This document shows positions 15,109-22,982 of a stretch of DNA of 25,109 nt, one piece after another; within the stretch, counting starts at the first letter, position 1; the number at the start of each line of letters is the position of its first letter. Location: contig JBJEQP010000015.1 of assembly GCA_051881815.1 (NCBI GenBank), positions 1 through 25,109 on the forward strand. The letters are read 5' to 3'. Below the pieces are notes generated by a model. That model saw nothing but the letters and a program-made list of their open reading frames with translations, ran no database searches and was not told where the DNA came from. The DNA is from UMGS363 sp051881815. Lineage in GTDB: Bacteria > Bacillota > Clostridia > Oscillospirales > Ruminococcaceae. Both the position numbers and the translations under genes were made by a program.

Positions 15109-15549
15109 ATGACCTGCGGAGAAAAAATCACGGCGATCAGAAAAGAAAACAATCTTACACAAGAGCAGTTTGCGGAGCTTATGGGCGTTTCAAGGCAATC
15201 CGTTTCCAAATGGGAGCTTGGAACGACATTCCCCGATACCGAAAAGCTTATAAAGATGAGCAAGCTTTTTTCCTGCTCTATCGACTACCTGCTGAAAGAA
15301 GAGGTTGAAAACAGAGATATCAATCAGCTTCAGGAAAGTGACAATGCGAAAAAGAATTATTTTCTCGGTGTTATGTTCACATATCTTTCGTTTGCGCCTG
15401 TTTTCGGATTTATTCTCGGAATTTACAATTTATGGCACCAAAAGCAGACGATAAACAGCCGAAAAATGAAGGCTCTTTCGGTTGTTGGAATAGTTGTTTC
15501 GCTGGCATTCACGGTGTTAATGGTACTTGGTATCGTGTTTGAGCTGTAA
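15109..15549 (+). CDS. Membrane-anchored XRE-family transcriptional regulator
   Basis: The 146-residue protein has an N-terminal XRE helix-turn-helix (about 1-62; ITAIRKENNLTQEQFAELMGV then RQSVSKWELGTTFPDTEKLIKMSKLF, with SIDYLL closing the domain). A short linker leads to two membrane helices (about 81-105 and 122-145) joined by a basic loop, resembling DUF4190-like tails. Such one-component regulators bind DNA from the membrane. The start at 15109 has AAGGAG 9 nt upstream; an overlapping ATG at 15102 in another frame is too close to that site. It follows the BMP gene but is cut off from it by a terminator. The target is unknown; autoregulation through the repeats at 14970-14998 is possible. 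Confidence 0.88.
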   Translation: MTCGEKITAIRKENNLTQEQFAELMGVSRQSVSKWELGTTFPDTEKLIKMSKLFSCSIDYLLKEEVENRDINQLQESDNAKKNYFLGVMFTYLSFAPVFGFILGIYNLWHQKQTINSRKMKALSVVGIVVSLAFTVLMVLGIVFEL

Positions 15550-15604
15550 TATTTTTTATGAAAACGCACTTGCTTTCGCTCATTGTTTTCAAGTTCAGCT
15601 CATT

Positions 15605-15658
15605 TTCCGTTGAAGCGTAAATCCACTCACCGCGTTCGTGCATTTACGCTTCAAGGAA
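15605..15658. repeat. Inverted repeat, 13 bp plus 4 bp stem
   Basis: TTGAAGCGTAAAT (15610-15622) pairs with ATTTACGCTTCAA (15642-15654); TTCC (15605-15608) and GGAA (15655-15658) extend the stem past one bulged G. The loop is 19 nt. No T run follows on either strand, so it is not an obvious terminator. Confidence 0.6.
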
Positions 15659-15684
15659 GGTTTACTTTAGGAAAAAAGAATAAA

Positions 15685-15766
15685 CGCAATTCACGAATTT
15701 TTGGTTTACAGAGTGATTTCTCACGTTCTGATTTGACCTTTTGATCGTGAATTGCGCTTTTTATTT
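15685..15766. terminator. Probable bidirectional terminator with structured loop
   Basis: CGCAATTCACGA (15685-15696) pairs with TCGTGAATTGCG (15745-15756). Inside, GGT/ACC, CAGA/TCTG and GTGA/TCAC extend the helix. CTTTTTATTT follows on plus and TTTATTCTTTTTT on minus, so it can serve both the XRE gene and dnaJ. Confidence 0.55.
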
Positions 15767-15800
15767 GTTAGATATTTCGCTATTGCTGAAAGCTTCTCGC

Positions 15801-15893
15801 TAAAGTTTAGGGTGTTTCGCTTCTGCGGAAGCGACCAAGTGGCTTTGCCCCTTGGAACCCCACCACCTTTGTAAAGGTGGACGAAACTTTCAG
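15801..15893. repeat. Three-hairpin structured unit
   Basis: Closing arms CTAAAGTTT (15801-15809) and AAACTTTCAG (15884-15893) enclose three hairpins: TCGCTTC/GAAGCGA (15817-15834), CCAAG…GGC/GCC…CTTGG (15835-15855), and CCACCTTT/AAAGGTGG (15863-15880). It lies 35 nt past the dnaJ stop codon. From memory, similar CCAAGGGGC- and CCACCTTT-type hairpins recur between genes in related gut Firmicutes. Confidence 0.6.
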
Positions 15894-15928
15894 TCGCTTC
15901 GCGGTGTGTTGCATATACTTATTACGAA

Positions 15929-17077
15929 TTACTTAAACGCTTCTTTGAGCCGTTCAAAGAAATTCTTCCGCTTATTGTAGTTTGCGTCCGAAAGCGATGC
16001 TTCAAACTCTTTGAGCAGATCCTTCTGCTTCTTTGTAAGATTCTTCGGCACTTCAATATTTACATGTACATACTGGTCACCTCGGTCGGAGCGGTTGATC
16101 CTCTTTACGCCCTTGCCCTTGAAGCGGAAGGTTGCGCCGTTCTGTGTGCCTTCGGGGATGGTGTATTTTACCTTGCCGTCAATGGTCGGAACAACGATCT
16201 CATCGCCGAGGACTGCCTGCATATAGGTGATAGGTATATCTGTATGGATATCGTAGCCGTCACGTTCAAAGATAGGATCGGGACGAACGTGCACGCATAC
16301 ATGAAGGTCGCCGCTCGGGCCGCCGTTTGTACCTGCGTTGCCCTGACCTCTTACCTGCATAGTCTGACCGTCGTCAATACCTGCAACAATATTTACAGCG
16401 ATCTTTCTCGAAACGTTGACTCTGCCGTTTCCGTGGCACTTCGGACAAGGATTCGAGATGGTCTTGCCCTTTCCTCCGCACTTTGTACAAGGCTTCTGTG
16501 AGGATATCATGCCGAACGGAGTTCTCTGTGTGACCTTGACCTGACCTGTGCCATGACATTCGGAACAGGTTTCGGACGATGAGCCTGCTGCTGCGCCCGA
16601 GCCGTTACAGTCGGGACAGGTTTCAAGTCTGTTGAGGTTGATCTCAACTTCCTTGCCGTTGCAGGCGTCCATAAAGTTGATGGTGATGTCGGTATCAATA
16701 TCCTGACCTCTTCTCGGAGCGTTCGGATTTGCTCTGGAGCTTGTGCCGAAGCCGCCGCCGAAGAAGCTGTTGAAGATATCGCCGATGTCGCCCATATCTC
16801 CGAAGCCGCCGCTGAAACCGCCGTTAAAGCCGCCTCCGCCGTAGGAAGGATCGACGCCTGCGTGGCCGAACTGGTCGTAACGTGCTTTCTTATCGGGGTC
16901 GGACAGCACTCCGTACGCCTCGTTTACCTCCTTGAGCTTTTCCTCGGCACTTTTATCGTTGGGGTTAAGATCGGGGTGGTATTTTTTTGCGAGCTGTCGG
17001 TATGCTTTCTTTATCTCGTCCTCCGAAGCGGATTTGCTTACTCCGAGGACTTCATAATAATCTCTTTTATCAGCCAT
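15929..17077 (-). CDS. dnaJ: Chaperone DnaJ (Hsp40)
   Basis: Co-chaperone that delivers unfolded substrates to DnaK and stimulates its ATPase. The 382-residue protein has a full type I layout: J domain (5-70, HPD at 34-36), Gly/Phe-rich linker (about 74-112), the zinc region with four CxxCxGxG motifs (starting at C154, C171, C197 and C211), and the C-terminal substrate domains ending in a Lys/Phe-rich tail. AGGAGG lies directly upstream of the ATG, next to a 7-bp hairpin (17090-17107). It is the last gene of hrcA-grpE-dnaK-dnaJ, 104 nt behind dnaK, with a nested hairpin in the gap that may tune its expression. Confidence 0.98.
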   Translation of the reverse strand: MADKRDYYEVLGVSKSASEDEIKKAYRQLAKKYHPDLNPNDKSAEEKLKEVNEAYGVLSDPDKKARYDQFGHAGVDPSYGGGGFNGGFSGGFGDMGDIGDIFNSFFGGGFGTSSRANPNAPRRGQDIDTDITINFMDACNGKEVEINLNRLETCPDCNGSGAAAGSSSETCSECHGTGQVKVTQRTPFGMISSQKPCTKCGGKGKTISNPCPKCHGNGRVNVSRKIAVNIVAGIDDGQTMQVRGQGNAGTNGGPSGDLHVCVHVRPDPIFERDGYDIHTDIPITYMQAVLGDEIVVPTIDGKVKYTIPEGTQNGATFRFKGKGVKRINRSDRGDQYVHVNIEVPKNLTKKQKDLLKEFEASLSDANYNKRKNFFERLKEAFK

Positions 17078-17089
17078 AAAAGCCTCCTG

Positions 17090-17107
17090 CGGAGCAAGAC
17101 TGCTCCG
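17090..17107 (-). promoter_or_regulatory. Hairpin beside the dnaJ ribosome binding site
   Basis: CGGAGCA (17090-17096) pairs with TGCTCCG (17101-17107) around AGAC, ending 1 nt from the AGGAGG complement at 17083-17088. A second nested hairpin (GGTCAGA/TCTGACC inside CGCC/GGCG, about 17131-17164) lies nearer dnaK. Either could affect mRNA processing or dnaJ translation. Confidence 0.45.
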
Positions 17108-17181
17108 TGATGATCATTGTCTTTTTAAACGCCTTAAGGTCAGATATTCTCTGACCCGTTTGGCGTATTTATTTTTTAGGA

Positions 17182-19026
17182 TTATTCAACATCCTTGAAA
17201 TCTGCGTCAACAAAGTCGCTTCCGTTGCCGCTGTCATTGCTGCCTGCGTCATTTCCGCCTTCAGCAGCGCCCTGTGCAGCCTGTGCAGCAGCGCCTGCAG
17301 CCTGGTAAACCTTTGTAGCGATCTCGGAGAATGCCTTCTGGAGCTCATCGGACTTTGCCTTGATGTCGTCTGTGTTGTCTGTCTTGAGAGCTTCCTTGAG
17401 AGCGTCGATCTTCGGCTGAACAGCTGCCTTTTCGTCTGCCGTTACCTTGTCGCCGAAGTCTGTGAGAGCCTTTTCGCACTGGAATACGAGGTTTTCAGCG
17501 TTGTTCTTTGCATCAACTGCTTCCTTGCGCTTCTTATCCTCTTCTGCGTACTTGGCAGCGTCGTCAACAGCCTTCTGAATGTCTTCCTTGGACATCTTTG
17601 TGGAAGAAGTGATGGAGATGTGCTGTTCCTTGCCTGTGCCGAGATCCTTTGCGGAAACATTTACGATACCGTTTGCGTCGATATCGAAGGTAACTTCGAT
17701 CTGGGGGATTCCGCGGGGAGCGGGAGCGATACCGTCAAGGCGGAACATACCGAGCTGCTTGTTGTCCTTTGCGAATTCACGTTCACCCTGGAGAACGTTG
17801 ATATCAACAGCTGTCTGGTTATCTGCATAGGTGGAGAATACCTGCGACTTCTTTGTAGGAATGGTGGTGTTTCTCTCGATCATCTTTGTGCAAACGCCGC
17901 CTGCGGTCTCGATACCGAGGGAAAGCGGAGCAACGTCGAGAAGGAGAAGACCTGTTACATCGCCGCCGAGAACGCCGCCCTGGAGTGCAGCGCCGAGAGC
18001 AACACATTCATCGGGGTTGATGCCCTTGAACGGATCCTTGCCGATGAAGTTCTTTACAGCTTCCTGAACAGCAGGGATTCTTGAAGAACCGCCGACCATA
18101 AGAACCTTGTTGAGGTCGGAAGGCTTGAGTCCGCTGTCGGAGAGAGCCTGCTTTACAGGACCCATTGTGGACTGAACGAGGTCGGAAGTGAGCTCGTTGA
18201 ATTTAGCCTGTGTAAGCGTCATTTCAAGGTGCTTCGGACCTGTTGCGTCTGCTGTGATATATGGGAGGTTGATAGTAGATGTCGGTGTGGATGAAAGCTC
18301 GATCTTTGCCTTTTCAGCAGCTTCCTTCAATCTCTGCATAGCCATCTTGTCGCTTGTGAGGTCGATGCCCTGCTCGCTCTTGAAGTTTTCAACCATCCAG
18401 TTGATGATCCTCTGGTCGAAGTCATCACCGCCAAGACGGTTGTTGCCGGCTGTTGCAAGAACCTGCTGAACGCCGTCGCCCATTTCAATGATAGATACAT
18501 CGAATGTACCGCCGCCGAGGTCGTAAACCATGACCTTCTGATCTTCTTCCTTGTCGATACCGTAGGAAAGAGCAGCTGCGGTAGGTTCGTTGATGATTCT
18601 TCTTACGTTAAGTCCTGCGATCTGACCTGCATCCTTTGTAGCCTGACGCTGTGCGTCTGTGAAGTATGCAGGAACGGTGATAACTGCTTCTGTAACGGGT
18701 TCGCCGATATAAGCCTCTGCGTCGGATTTAAGCTTCTGAAGGATCATAGCGGAGATCTGCTGCGGAGTGAATTCCTTATCGTCGATCTTTACCTTGTAAT
18801 CGGAGCCCATGTGACGCTTGATGGAAGAGATAGTTCTGTCGGCGTTTGTAACAGCCTGACGCTTTGCTACCTGACCTACAAGACGTTCGCCTGTCTTTGT
18901 GAAGCCTACAACGGAAGGAGTAGTTCTTGCGCCCTCTGTGTTTGCGATAACGACTGCGTTGCCGCCTTCCATAACTGCTACGCAGGAGTTTGTTGTACCT
19001 AAGTCAATACCAATGATCTTTGACAT
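17182..19026 (-). CDS. dnaK: Chaperone DnaK (Hsp70)
   Basis: ATP-driven folding chaperone of the cytoplasm. The 614-residue protein has the actin-fold ATPase domain with IGIDLGTTNS (5-14), INEPTAAALSYG (145-156) and YDLGGGTFDVSI (168-179). The hydrophobic linker LLLLDVAPLSLG follows, then the substrate domain and a Gly/Ala/Asn-rich tail ending DFVDADFKDVE. The length, and the absence of the insert in the N-terminal ATPase lobe known from Gram-negative DnaK, fit Firmicutes. GGAAG lies 6 nt upstream of the ATG. It sits between grpE (47-nt gap) and dnaJ in the CIRCE-controlled operon. Confidence 0.99.
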   Translation of the reverse strand: MSKIIGIDLGTTNSCVAVMEGGNAVVIANTEGARTTPSVVGFTKTGERLVGQVAKRQAVTNADRTISSIKRHMGSDYKVKIDDKEFTPQQISAMILQKLKSDAEAYIGEPVTEAVITVPAYFTDAQRQATKDAGQIAGLNVRRIINEPTAAALSYGIDKEEDQKVMVYDLGGGTFDVSIIEMGDGVQQVLATAGNNRLGGDDFDQRIINWMVENFKSEQGIDLTSDKMAMQRLKEAAEKAKIELSSTPTSTINLPYITADATGPKHLEMTLTQAKFNELTSDLVQSTMGPVKQALSDSGLKPSDLNKVLMVGGSSRIPAVQEAVKNFIGKDPFKGINPDECVALGAALQGGVLGGDVTGLLLLDVAPLSLGIETAGGVCTKMIERNTTIPTKKSQVFSTYADNQTAVDINVLQGEREFAKDNKQLGMFRLDGIAPAPRGIPQIEVTFDIDANGIVNVSAKDLGTGKEQHISITSSTKMSKEDIQKAVDDAAKYAEEDKKRKEAVDAKNNAENLVFQCEKALTDFGDKVTADEKAAVQPKIDALKEALKTDNTDDIKAKSDELQKAFSEIATKVYQAAGAAAQAAQGAAEGGNDAGSNDSGNGSDFVDADFKDVE

Positions 19027-19073
19027 AATGATCTTCCTTTCTTATATAACAAGTTAATTTTGTGAAATCGTGA

Positions 19074-19640
19074 TTATGGGTTTGCGACAACGACCATCGC
19101 ACATCTGATGACCTTGTCGCCGAGCTTGTAGCCCTTCTGAAAAACCCGGCAGACTGTGTTTTCGCCGAAGTTTTCGTCCTCGACCTGATTGACTGCGTGG
19201 TGGATATTCGGGTCGAACGGTTCGCCGAGCGCCTTGATCTCGGTAACGCCGAGCTTTTCAAGGATGCCCGTGTACTGCTTGAATATCATCTCAACGCCCT
19301 TTTTGTAGTTCTCGTCGGAGCATTCAGCATCCATCGCACGTTCAAAGTTGTCGATGACAGAAAGTATCTCGGTGATGACCTTTGCCTGTGCGTCTGCGAC
19401 AGCGTTAAGGCGATCGTTCACGGAGCGCTTGCGGAAGTTGTCATATTCTGCAGCTACTCGAAGGTATTTATCCTTTTCATCTCCGAGCTGTTTTTCAAGC
19501 TCTTCAATGCGCTTCTTATCCTCAGAGATATCTTCCGAAGGCTTTTCTTCGTCGGTCGGCTCCGCTGCCTGTGTATTCTCTTCGGCAGCCTCCTCTGTCT
19601 GTTCTTTTTCAAGCTCCTCGCTTGTTTTATTTGTATCCAT
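19074..19640 (-). CDS. grpE: Nucleotide exchange factor GrpE
   Basis: Dimeric co-chaperone that releases ADP from DnaK. The 188-residue protein has a disordered acidic start (1-45, Glu/Thr/Ala rich), a long coiled coil (about 45-100, KRIEELEKQLGDEKDKYLRV then AEYDNFRKRS), and the C-terminal beta domain with LGEPFDPNIHHAV, ENTVCRVFQKGYKLGDKVIR and AMVVVANP, all standard GrpE signatures. AAAGGAG lies about 11 nt upstream of the ATG, which follows the hrcA stop codon by 20 nt. Confidence 0.98.
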   Translation of the reverse strand: MDTNKTSEELEKEQTEEAAEENTQAAEPTDEEKPSEDISEDKKRIEELEKQLGDEKDKYLRVAAEYDNFRKRSVNDRLNAVADAQAKVITEILSVIDNFERAMDAECSDENYKKGVEMIFKQYTGILEKLGVTEIKALGEPFDPNIHHAVNQVEDENFGENTVCRVFQKGYKLGDKVIRCAMVVVANP

Positions 19641-19660
19641 TTGGGGCAGGACTCCTTTCT

Positions 19661-20728
19661 TTACCGGGGCTTGCTTTCAGCGTCGGGGAGGAATCTTCCT
19701 TCGTCCCTTGCTTCAGCAGACGGTTCATCATCGGATATCATTTCCGTTATCCTCTCGGAAAGATACTCAACGTAAGGGATTATCTTTGCGTAGTTAATGC
19801 GCATCGGACCTATTACGCCGAGAGAACCGGCCGTTTTGCCGCCCTTCTTTATCTTTGAAACGATCATACTGGAGTTTTCGATAACGAATCCTCCGTCCTC
19901 ACCGAACATGACCTGCAGATCTCCGAAGCTGTCGTCAAGCATTTTCACAACCTCGTTTTTATGTTCAAAAAAGTGAGCGATCTGATTGTTGTCGATGTCC
20001 GTTCTTGCCAGCAGATTTTTTTCGCCCGAAACAACCACTTCATTGTCACGGAAACAATCCGCAAGCTCGCTGACGCCTTTTAAAAGAGGTGTAAGCGTGA
20101 CCATATAAGTTCCCATTGCCGCTGCAAGCTCTTTCAGCGTTTCGTCCGAAAGCTCGTCAATGGTAACTCCCTCAAGATTTTCCGCCATAAAGCTTGTAAA
20201 GAAATCAAGCTGTTCGTTTGTAAGATCGAATTCCAGGCGGCAGACCTTGTTTTTGATATCCCCCGAAGAGGTTATCATCAGCAGGACATACATTCTTTTG
20301 CCTGTCGGTATGACCTCGACCTTTGTGATCACGGAAAACCTCGGTGAAACGTTTTTTGCAACGGCTGCGCAGTTTGTGAGCTGTGCGAGAGCCGTAGAGG
20401 CTTTTTCGATAAGTGCGTCAGCCGTCGGGATCTCAACATCGAGGATACTGTCAAGCATTTTTTTATCCTCGTCCGAAAGACTCTGTTCGGGCATGAGCTG
20501 TTCGATATAAAGTCTGTAACCCTTATATGTCGGGATACGACCTGCGGAGGTGTGAGGCTGTTCAAGGTAGCCAAGCTCCTCCAGAAGCGCCATATCGTTT
20601 CTTATCGTTGCAGGTGAAACCTTTATATCGGGCATTGAAGCGATCGTCTTTGAGCTGACGGGTTCGCCCGTTGTTATATATTCATCCACAACGGCGGCGA
20701 GAATTTTTCGCCTGCGTTCGTCCTGCAA
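19661..20728 (-). CDS. hrcA: Heat-inducible transcription repressor HrcA
   Basis: Represses class I heat-shock genes by binding CIRCE; its folding depends on GroEL, giving feedback. The 355-residue protein has an N-terminal winged helix (about 1-75, SPATIRNDMALLEELGYLEQ then the family signature PHTSAGRIPTYKGYRLYI) and the GAF-like dimerisation and C-terminal domains. I chose TTG at 20728 as start because AAGGAG lies 8 nt upstream, giving MQDERRRKIL as in other HrcA proteins. A GTG at 20737 is in frame, but the AAGGAG overlaps it and could not act as its site. It is the first gene of the operon and is preceded by the operator it is expected to bind. Confidence 0.96.
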   Translation of the reverse strand: MQDERRRKILAAVVDEYITTGEPVSSKTIASMPDIKVSPATIRNDMALLEELGYLEQPHTSAGRIPTYKGYRLYIEQLMPEQSLSDEDKKMLDSILDVEIPTADALIEKASTALAQLTNCAAVAKNVSPRFSVITKVEVIPTGKRMYVLLMITSSGDIKNKVCRLEFDLTNEQLDFFTSFMAENLEGVTIDELSDETLKELAAAMGTYMVTLTPLLKGVSELADCFRDNEVVVSGEKNLLARTDIDNNQIAHFFEHKNEVVKMLDDSFGDLQVMFGEDGGFVIENSSMIVSKIKKGGKTAGSLGVIGPMRINYAKIIPYVEYLSERITEMISDDEPSAEARDEGRFLPDAESKPR

Positions 20729-20746
20729 AACGTTCACTCCTTTTCT

Positions 20747-20796
20747 TTAGCACTTGTGTTAGCACTCTGTTAGCACTCTTTATCCCTGAGTGCTAA
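20747..20796 (-). promoter_or_regulatory. CIRCE operator with two extra half-sites
   Basis: A perfect CIRCE, TTAGCACTC-N9-GAGTGCTAA, spans 20770-20796. Two more TTAGCACT copies lie in tandem at 20759-20767 (TTAGCACTC) and 20747-20755 (TTAGCACTT), 11-12 nt apart. The site lies between the -10 box and the hrcA start, where bound HrcA would block transcription. Confidence 0.93.
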
Positions 20797-20800
20797 TTAT

Positions 20801-20828
20801 ATTATACTCCCCCCAAATAATTTGTCAA
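20801..20828 (-). promoter_or_regulatory. Sigma-A promoter of the hrcA operon
   Basis: Minus strand: perfect TTGACA (20823-20828), 16-bp spacer, perfect TATAAT (20801-20806). CIRCE begins 4 nt after the -10 box, so it covers the start point. Confidence 0.9.
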
Positions 20829-20901
20829 GGGGTTTTGGCAATTTTCTTATATTTTTCACAATTCAGTGCAAAATATGAGCAATATTCATCCCTAAATAAC
20901 T

Positions 20902-20944
20902 AAAAATAATGCGCAATTCACGTTTTTAAGTGTGAATTGCGCAT
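20902..20944 (-). terminator. Terminator after the SGNH esterase
   Basis: ATGCGCAATTCAC (20909-20921) pairs perfectly with GTGAATTGCGCAT (20932-20944); on minus it is followed by TATTTTTAG. The GCAATTCACG arm also occurs in the hairpin at 15685-15756. Confidence 0.65.
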
Positions 20945-20983
20945 ATTTATTGGTTAATGCTGATGATCAGATGAAATTACGAT

Positions 20984-22153
20984 TTACCATCCCATGCTTT
21001 CCTTGATCTTTTCAGCAAGCTTATCGGACGCCTTCTCGTGAGTTTTCTCGCTTGGGTGCCAGTCGGCAGCAATGCCGTCTTCATTCATATTCTGCTGGTC
21101 AAACATGAGGTAATCTACGTTCGTATCGCCTGTTTCCTCACTGTAATCCCGGAGAGCCTTTTCAACATACGGATAGAGGTTCTGTCCCATGATGCCGAGT
21201 GTTCCGATGATCTTTGCATTCGGGTTGTTCTCACGGATCTTCTTAACGAACTTTACATAGTTCTCGCGGAAATCCTCACACTTTTCTTCCTGGCTCTTGC
21301 AGTAGCTGTCATCGTTTGTGCCGAGGTTGATAACGATCACATCGGGTTCACGCTTTGAGAAGTCCCAGTCAAGAGCAAGCGGATCAAACTCTTCGTTCCT
21401 GCTCCATGTATAGCCGAGATGTGTATAATATGGCGGAACGAGCTGCGAAAGAACCTTCTTTCCGTCGCCCGAATAGCCCGAGATGATGCCGTGGCCGCTG
21501 AACGAAACAAGGCTGTAATCCGCATCGAGCTTTTCTGCTGTCTTATAGGCATAAGCCTTTGTGCAGTCCTCTGTCTTGGTAGAGAAGTGGTGGTTGCAGT
21601 CCTCGTCATCAACGCCGTAGCCGCAGGTGATAGAGTCGCCGACAAACTCGATATAGCGTGACTTGTTCTCGACAGGCTTTTCGTCCTTTCCGTTGATGGT
21701 GATATCGCTGATAGCGTATGTAGACATCGGGGATTCGGAAAGCTTAACGATCTTTACATCGTTCTGCTGCTCGTCTGTCTTGATGTTGATAGTCTTTGTC
21801 TTTTCGTTTATCATTTCGTCAGCCTTGCGCTCACCGTTTACATAAACAGCAACTCTTGCGTGGTTGTCGGCTGATGCAGCATTTGCGCTGTTCGTGTCAC
21901 CCTCAATAGTGATAGAAACCTCTGTTCCCGTGAAGGTGAACTCTGCTCCCGAGCCGCTCAATGCGCAGTATATCTTTCCGTTATTGTAGTATGTTCTTCC
22001 AAGCTGCTTAAAATTTTCCTCTTTAAGTTCGATCGACTTCACTGCCGTTTCCTCCTCTTTTACTTCCTTATTTGCTGCGGCAGACGAATCTGCACAGCCT
22101 GCCATCAATGACGCTATCATAAGCGCAGGCAGGATAGCTGCCAACTTTTTCAT
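20984..22153 (-). CDS. Lipoprotein SGNH-fold esterase, CE2-like
   Basis: Probable surface-attached carbohydrate esterase, likely removing acetyl groups from xylan or related polymers. The 389-residue product starts with a lipoprotein signal (lipobox LMAGC, Cys20) and an acidic linker, then a jelly-roll domain (about 42-155, with GRTYYNNGKIYCALSGSGAE and HARVAVYVNGER). The SGNH hydrolase domain follows (about 166-386): VGDSITCGYG (catalytic Ser174), NLGTND (276-281), and DWHPSEKTH (364-372, catalytic His366). That order is the layout of family CE2. The ATG at 22153 has AAAGGA about 9 nt upstream; an upstream in-frame start is implausible. It follows the deacetylase gene by 16 nt, so both are in one operon. 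Confidence 0.87.
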   Translation of the reverse strand: MKKLAAILPALMIASLMAGCADSSAAANKEVKEEETAVKSIELKEENFKQLGRTYYNNGKIYCALSGSGAEFTFTGTEVSITIEGDTNSANAASADNHARVAVYVNGERKADEMINEKTKTINIKTDEQQNDVKIVKLSESPMSTYAISDITINGKDEKPVENKSRYIEFVGDSITCGYGVDDEDCNHHFSTKTEDCTKAYAYKTAEKLDADYSLVSFSGHGIISGYSGDGKKVLSQLVPPYYTHLGYTWSRNEEFDPLALDWDFSKREPDVIVINLGTNDDSYCKSQEEKCEDFRENYVKFVKKIRENNPNAKIIGTLGIMGQNLYPYVEKALRDYSEETGDTNVDYLMFDQQNMNEDGIAADWHPSEKTHEKASDKLAEKIKESMGW

Positions 22154-22169
22154 ATTGATTATCCTTTCC

Positions 22170-22802
22170 TTAATTTTGATACTCCGTTGTCTGCGATGTA
22201 AACGAATAAACGATGCCCTTTTTCGGAACGACCTGCGCACGGTCAAAAAGCTCCGAAACGGTCACGAATTCATACTCCTCTTTGAGCTTTGGGATAAGTA
22301 TATCGAGCGCTTCGACAGTTTGGATATTCCCTTCCATATCGTGCAGAAGAATTATCGCTCCGTCCTCGATCCTGCCGAGTATCTTATCCGCACGCTGCTG
22401 CGCCGTTACCTCGGGCAGCCAGTCCTCCGCACCGATGCCTGCGATAAAAGTAAGCCCGATATTGTCATACATCTCGCTGCAAACGGCGATATAAGGCGGT
22501 CGGAAAAACCTCGGTTCCCTGTCCGTGATGCGCTTTATCTCGGACGAGGTGTACTCGATCTCCGCGCGCATTTCCTCTGCCGAAAGCTCCGGGAACGCCG
22601 AATGAGTTTTTGAATGGTTGCATATCTCACAGCCCATATCAAAAGCCGCTTTTGCGATCTTTTCCGATTCGGCATTGATATTGTTGCCGACAAGAAAAAA
22701 AGATGCGATAACGCCGTGTTTTTTAAGTTTTTCAAGCACAAGCGGAGTAATTTCCGTGTTCGGACCGTCATCAAAGGTCAGCGCACATAGCTTTTTTTGC
22801 AT
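22170..22802 (-). CDS. Polysaccharide deacetylase (NodB/CE4 family)
   Basis: Metal-dependent deacetylase acting on N-acetylglucosamine polymers or acetylated xylan. The 210-residue protein is essentially one NodB domain: TFDDGP (9-14; D11 base, D12 metal), NHSKTH (62-67; metal-binding H63 and H67), RFFRPPY (98-104), EDW (126-128) and ILLHD (151-155; catalytic H154). The ATG at 22802 is chosen because GGAG lies 6 nt upstream; an ATG 12 nt earlier has no site. No signal peptide or membrane helix is visible, unusual for CE4 enzymes that act outside the cell. It is divergent from the arabinofuranosidase gene and co-transcribed with the esterase, pointing to hemicellulose side-chain removal, though a wall-related role is possible. 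Confidence 0.88.
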   Translation of the reverse strand: MQKKLCALTFDDGPNTEITPLVLEKLKKHGVIASFFLVGNNINAESEKIAKAAFDMGCEICNHSKTHSAFPELSAEEMRAEIEYTSSEIKRITDREPRFFRPPYIAVCSEMYDNIGLTFIAGIGAEDWLPEVTAQQRADKILGRIEDGAIILLHDMEGNIQTVEALDILIPKLKEEYEFVTVSELFDRAQVVPKKGIVYSFTSQTTEYQN

Positions 22803-22853
22803 AGTTTTCTCCATGAATACAGTATTTTGGTATAATAAAGCGTTACTCAAGCT

Positions 22854-22882
22854 ATTATACCATTGTTTTACTGCTTTGTCAA
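22854..22882 (-). promoter_or_regulatory. Sigma-A promoter of the deacetylase-esterase operon
   Basis: Minus strand: TTGACA (22877-22882), 17-bp spacer, TATAAT (22854-22859), about 52 nt before the start codon. It is back to back with the plus-strand promoter at 22903. Confidence 0.88.
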
Positions 22883-22902
22883 TCAAAGAATATAAAAATC
22901 TC

Positions 22903-22931
22903 TTGAAAAACCGTCGAAAATCTGTTATAAT
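22903..22931 (+). promoter_or_regulatory. Sigma-A promoter of the GH51 gene
   Basis: TTGAAA (22903-22908), 17-bp spacer, TATAAT (22926-22931), about 52 nt before the start codon. Only 20 bp separate it from the divergent -35 box, so one regulator could control both. Confidence 0.85.
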
Positions 22932-22982
22932 TGTTAAAATAATTATTTTCAAGACAAAATTTAATAATTGGAGGAAACACCA

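Larger units (their letters stand above)
15550..15928. other. Gene-free region rich in inverted repeats
   Basis: This 379-nt gap between convergent genes (XRE on plus, dnaJ on minus) contains three large inverted repeats and no credible ORF: 15605-15658, 15685-15756 and 15801-15893, each entered separately. Confidence 0.7.
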
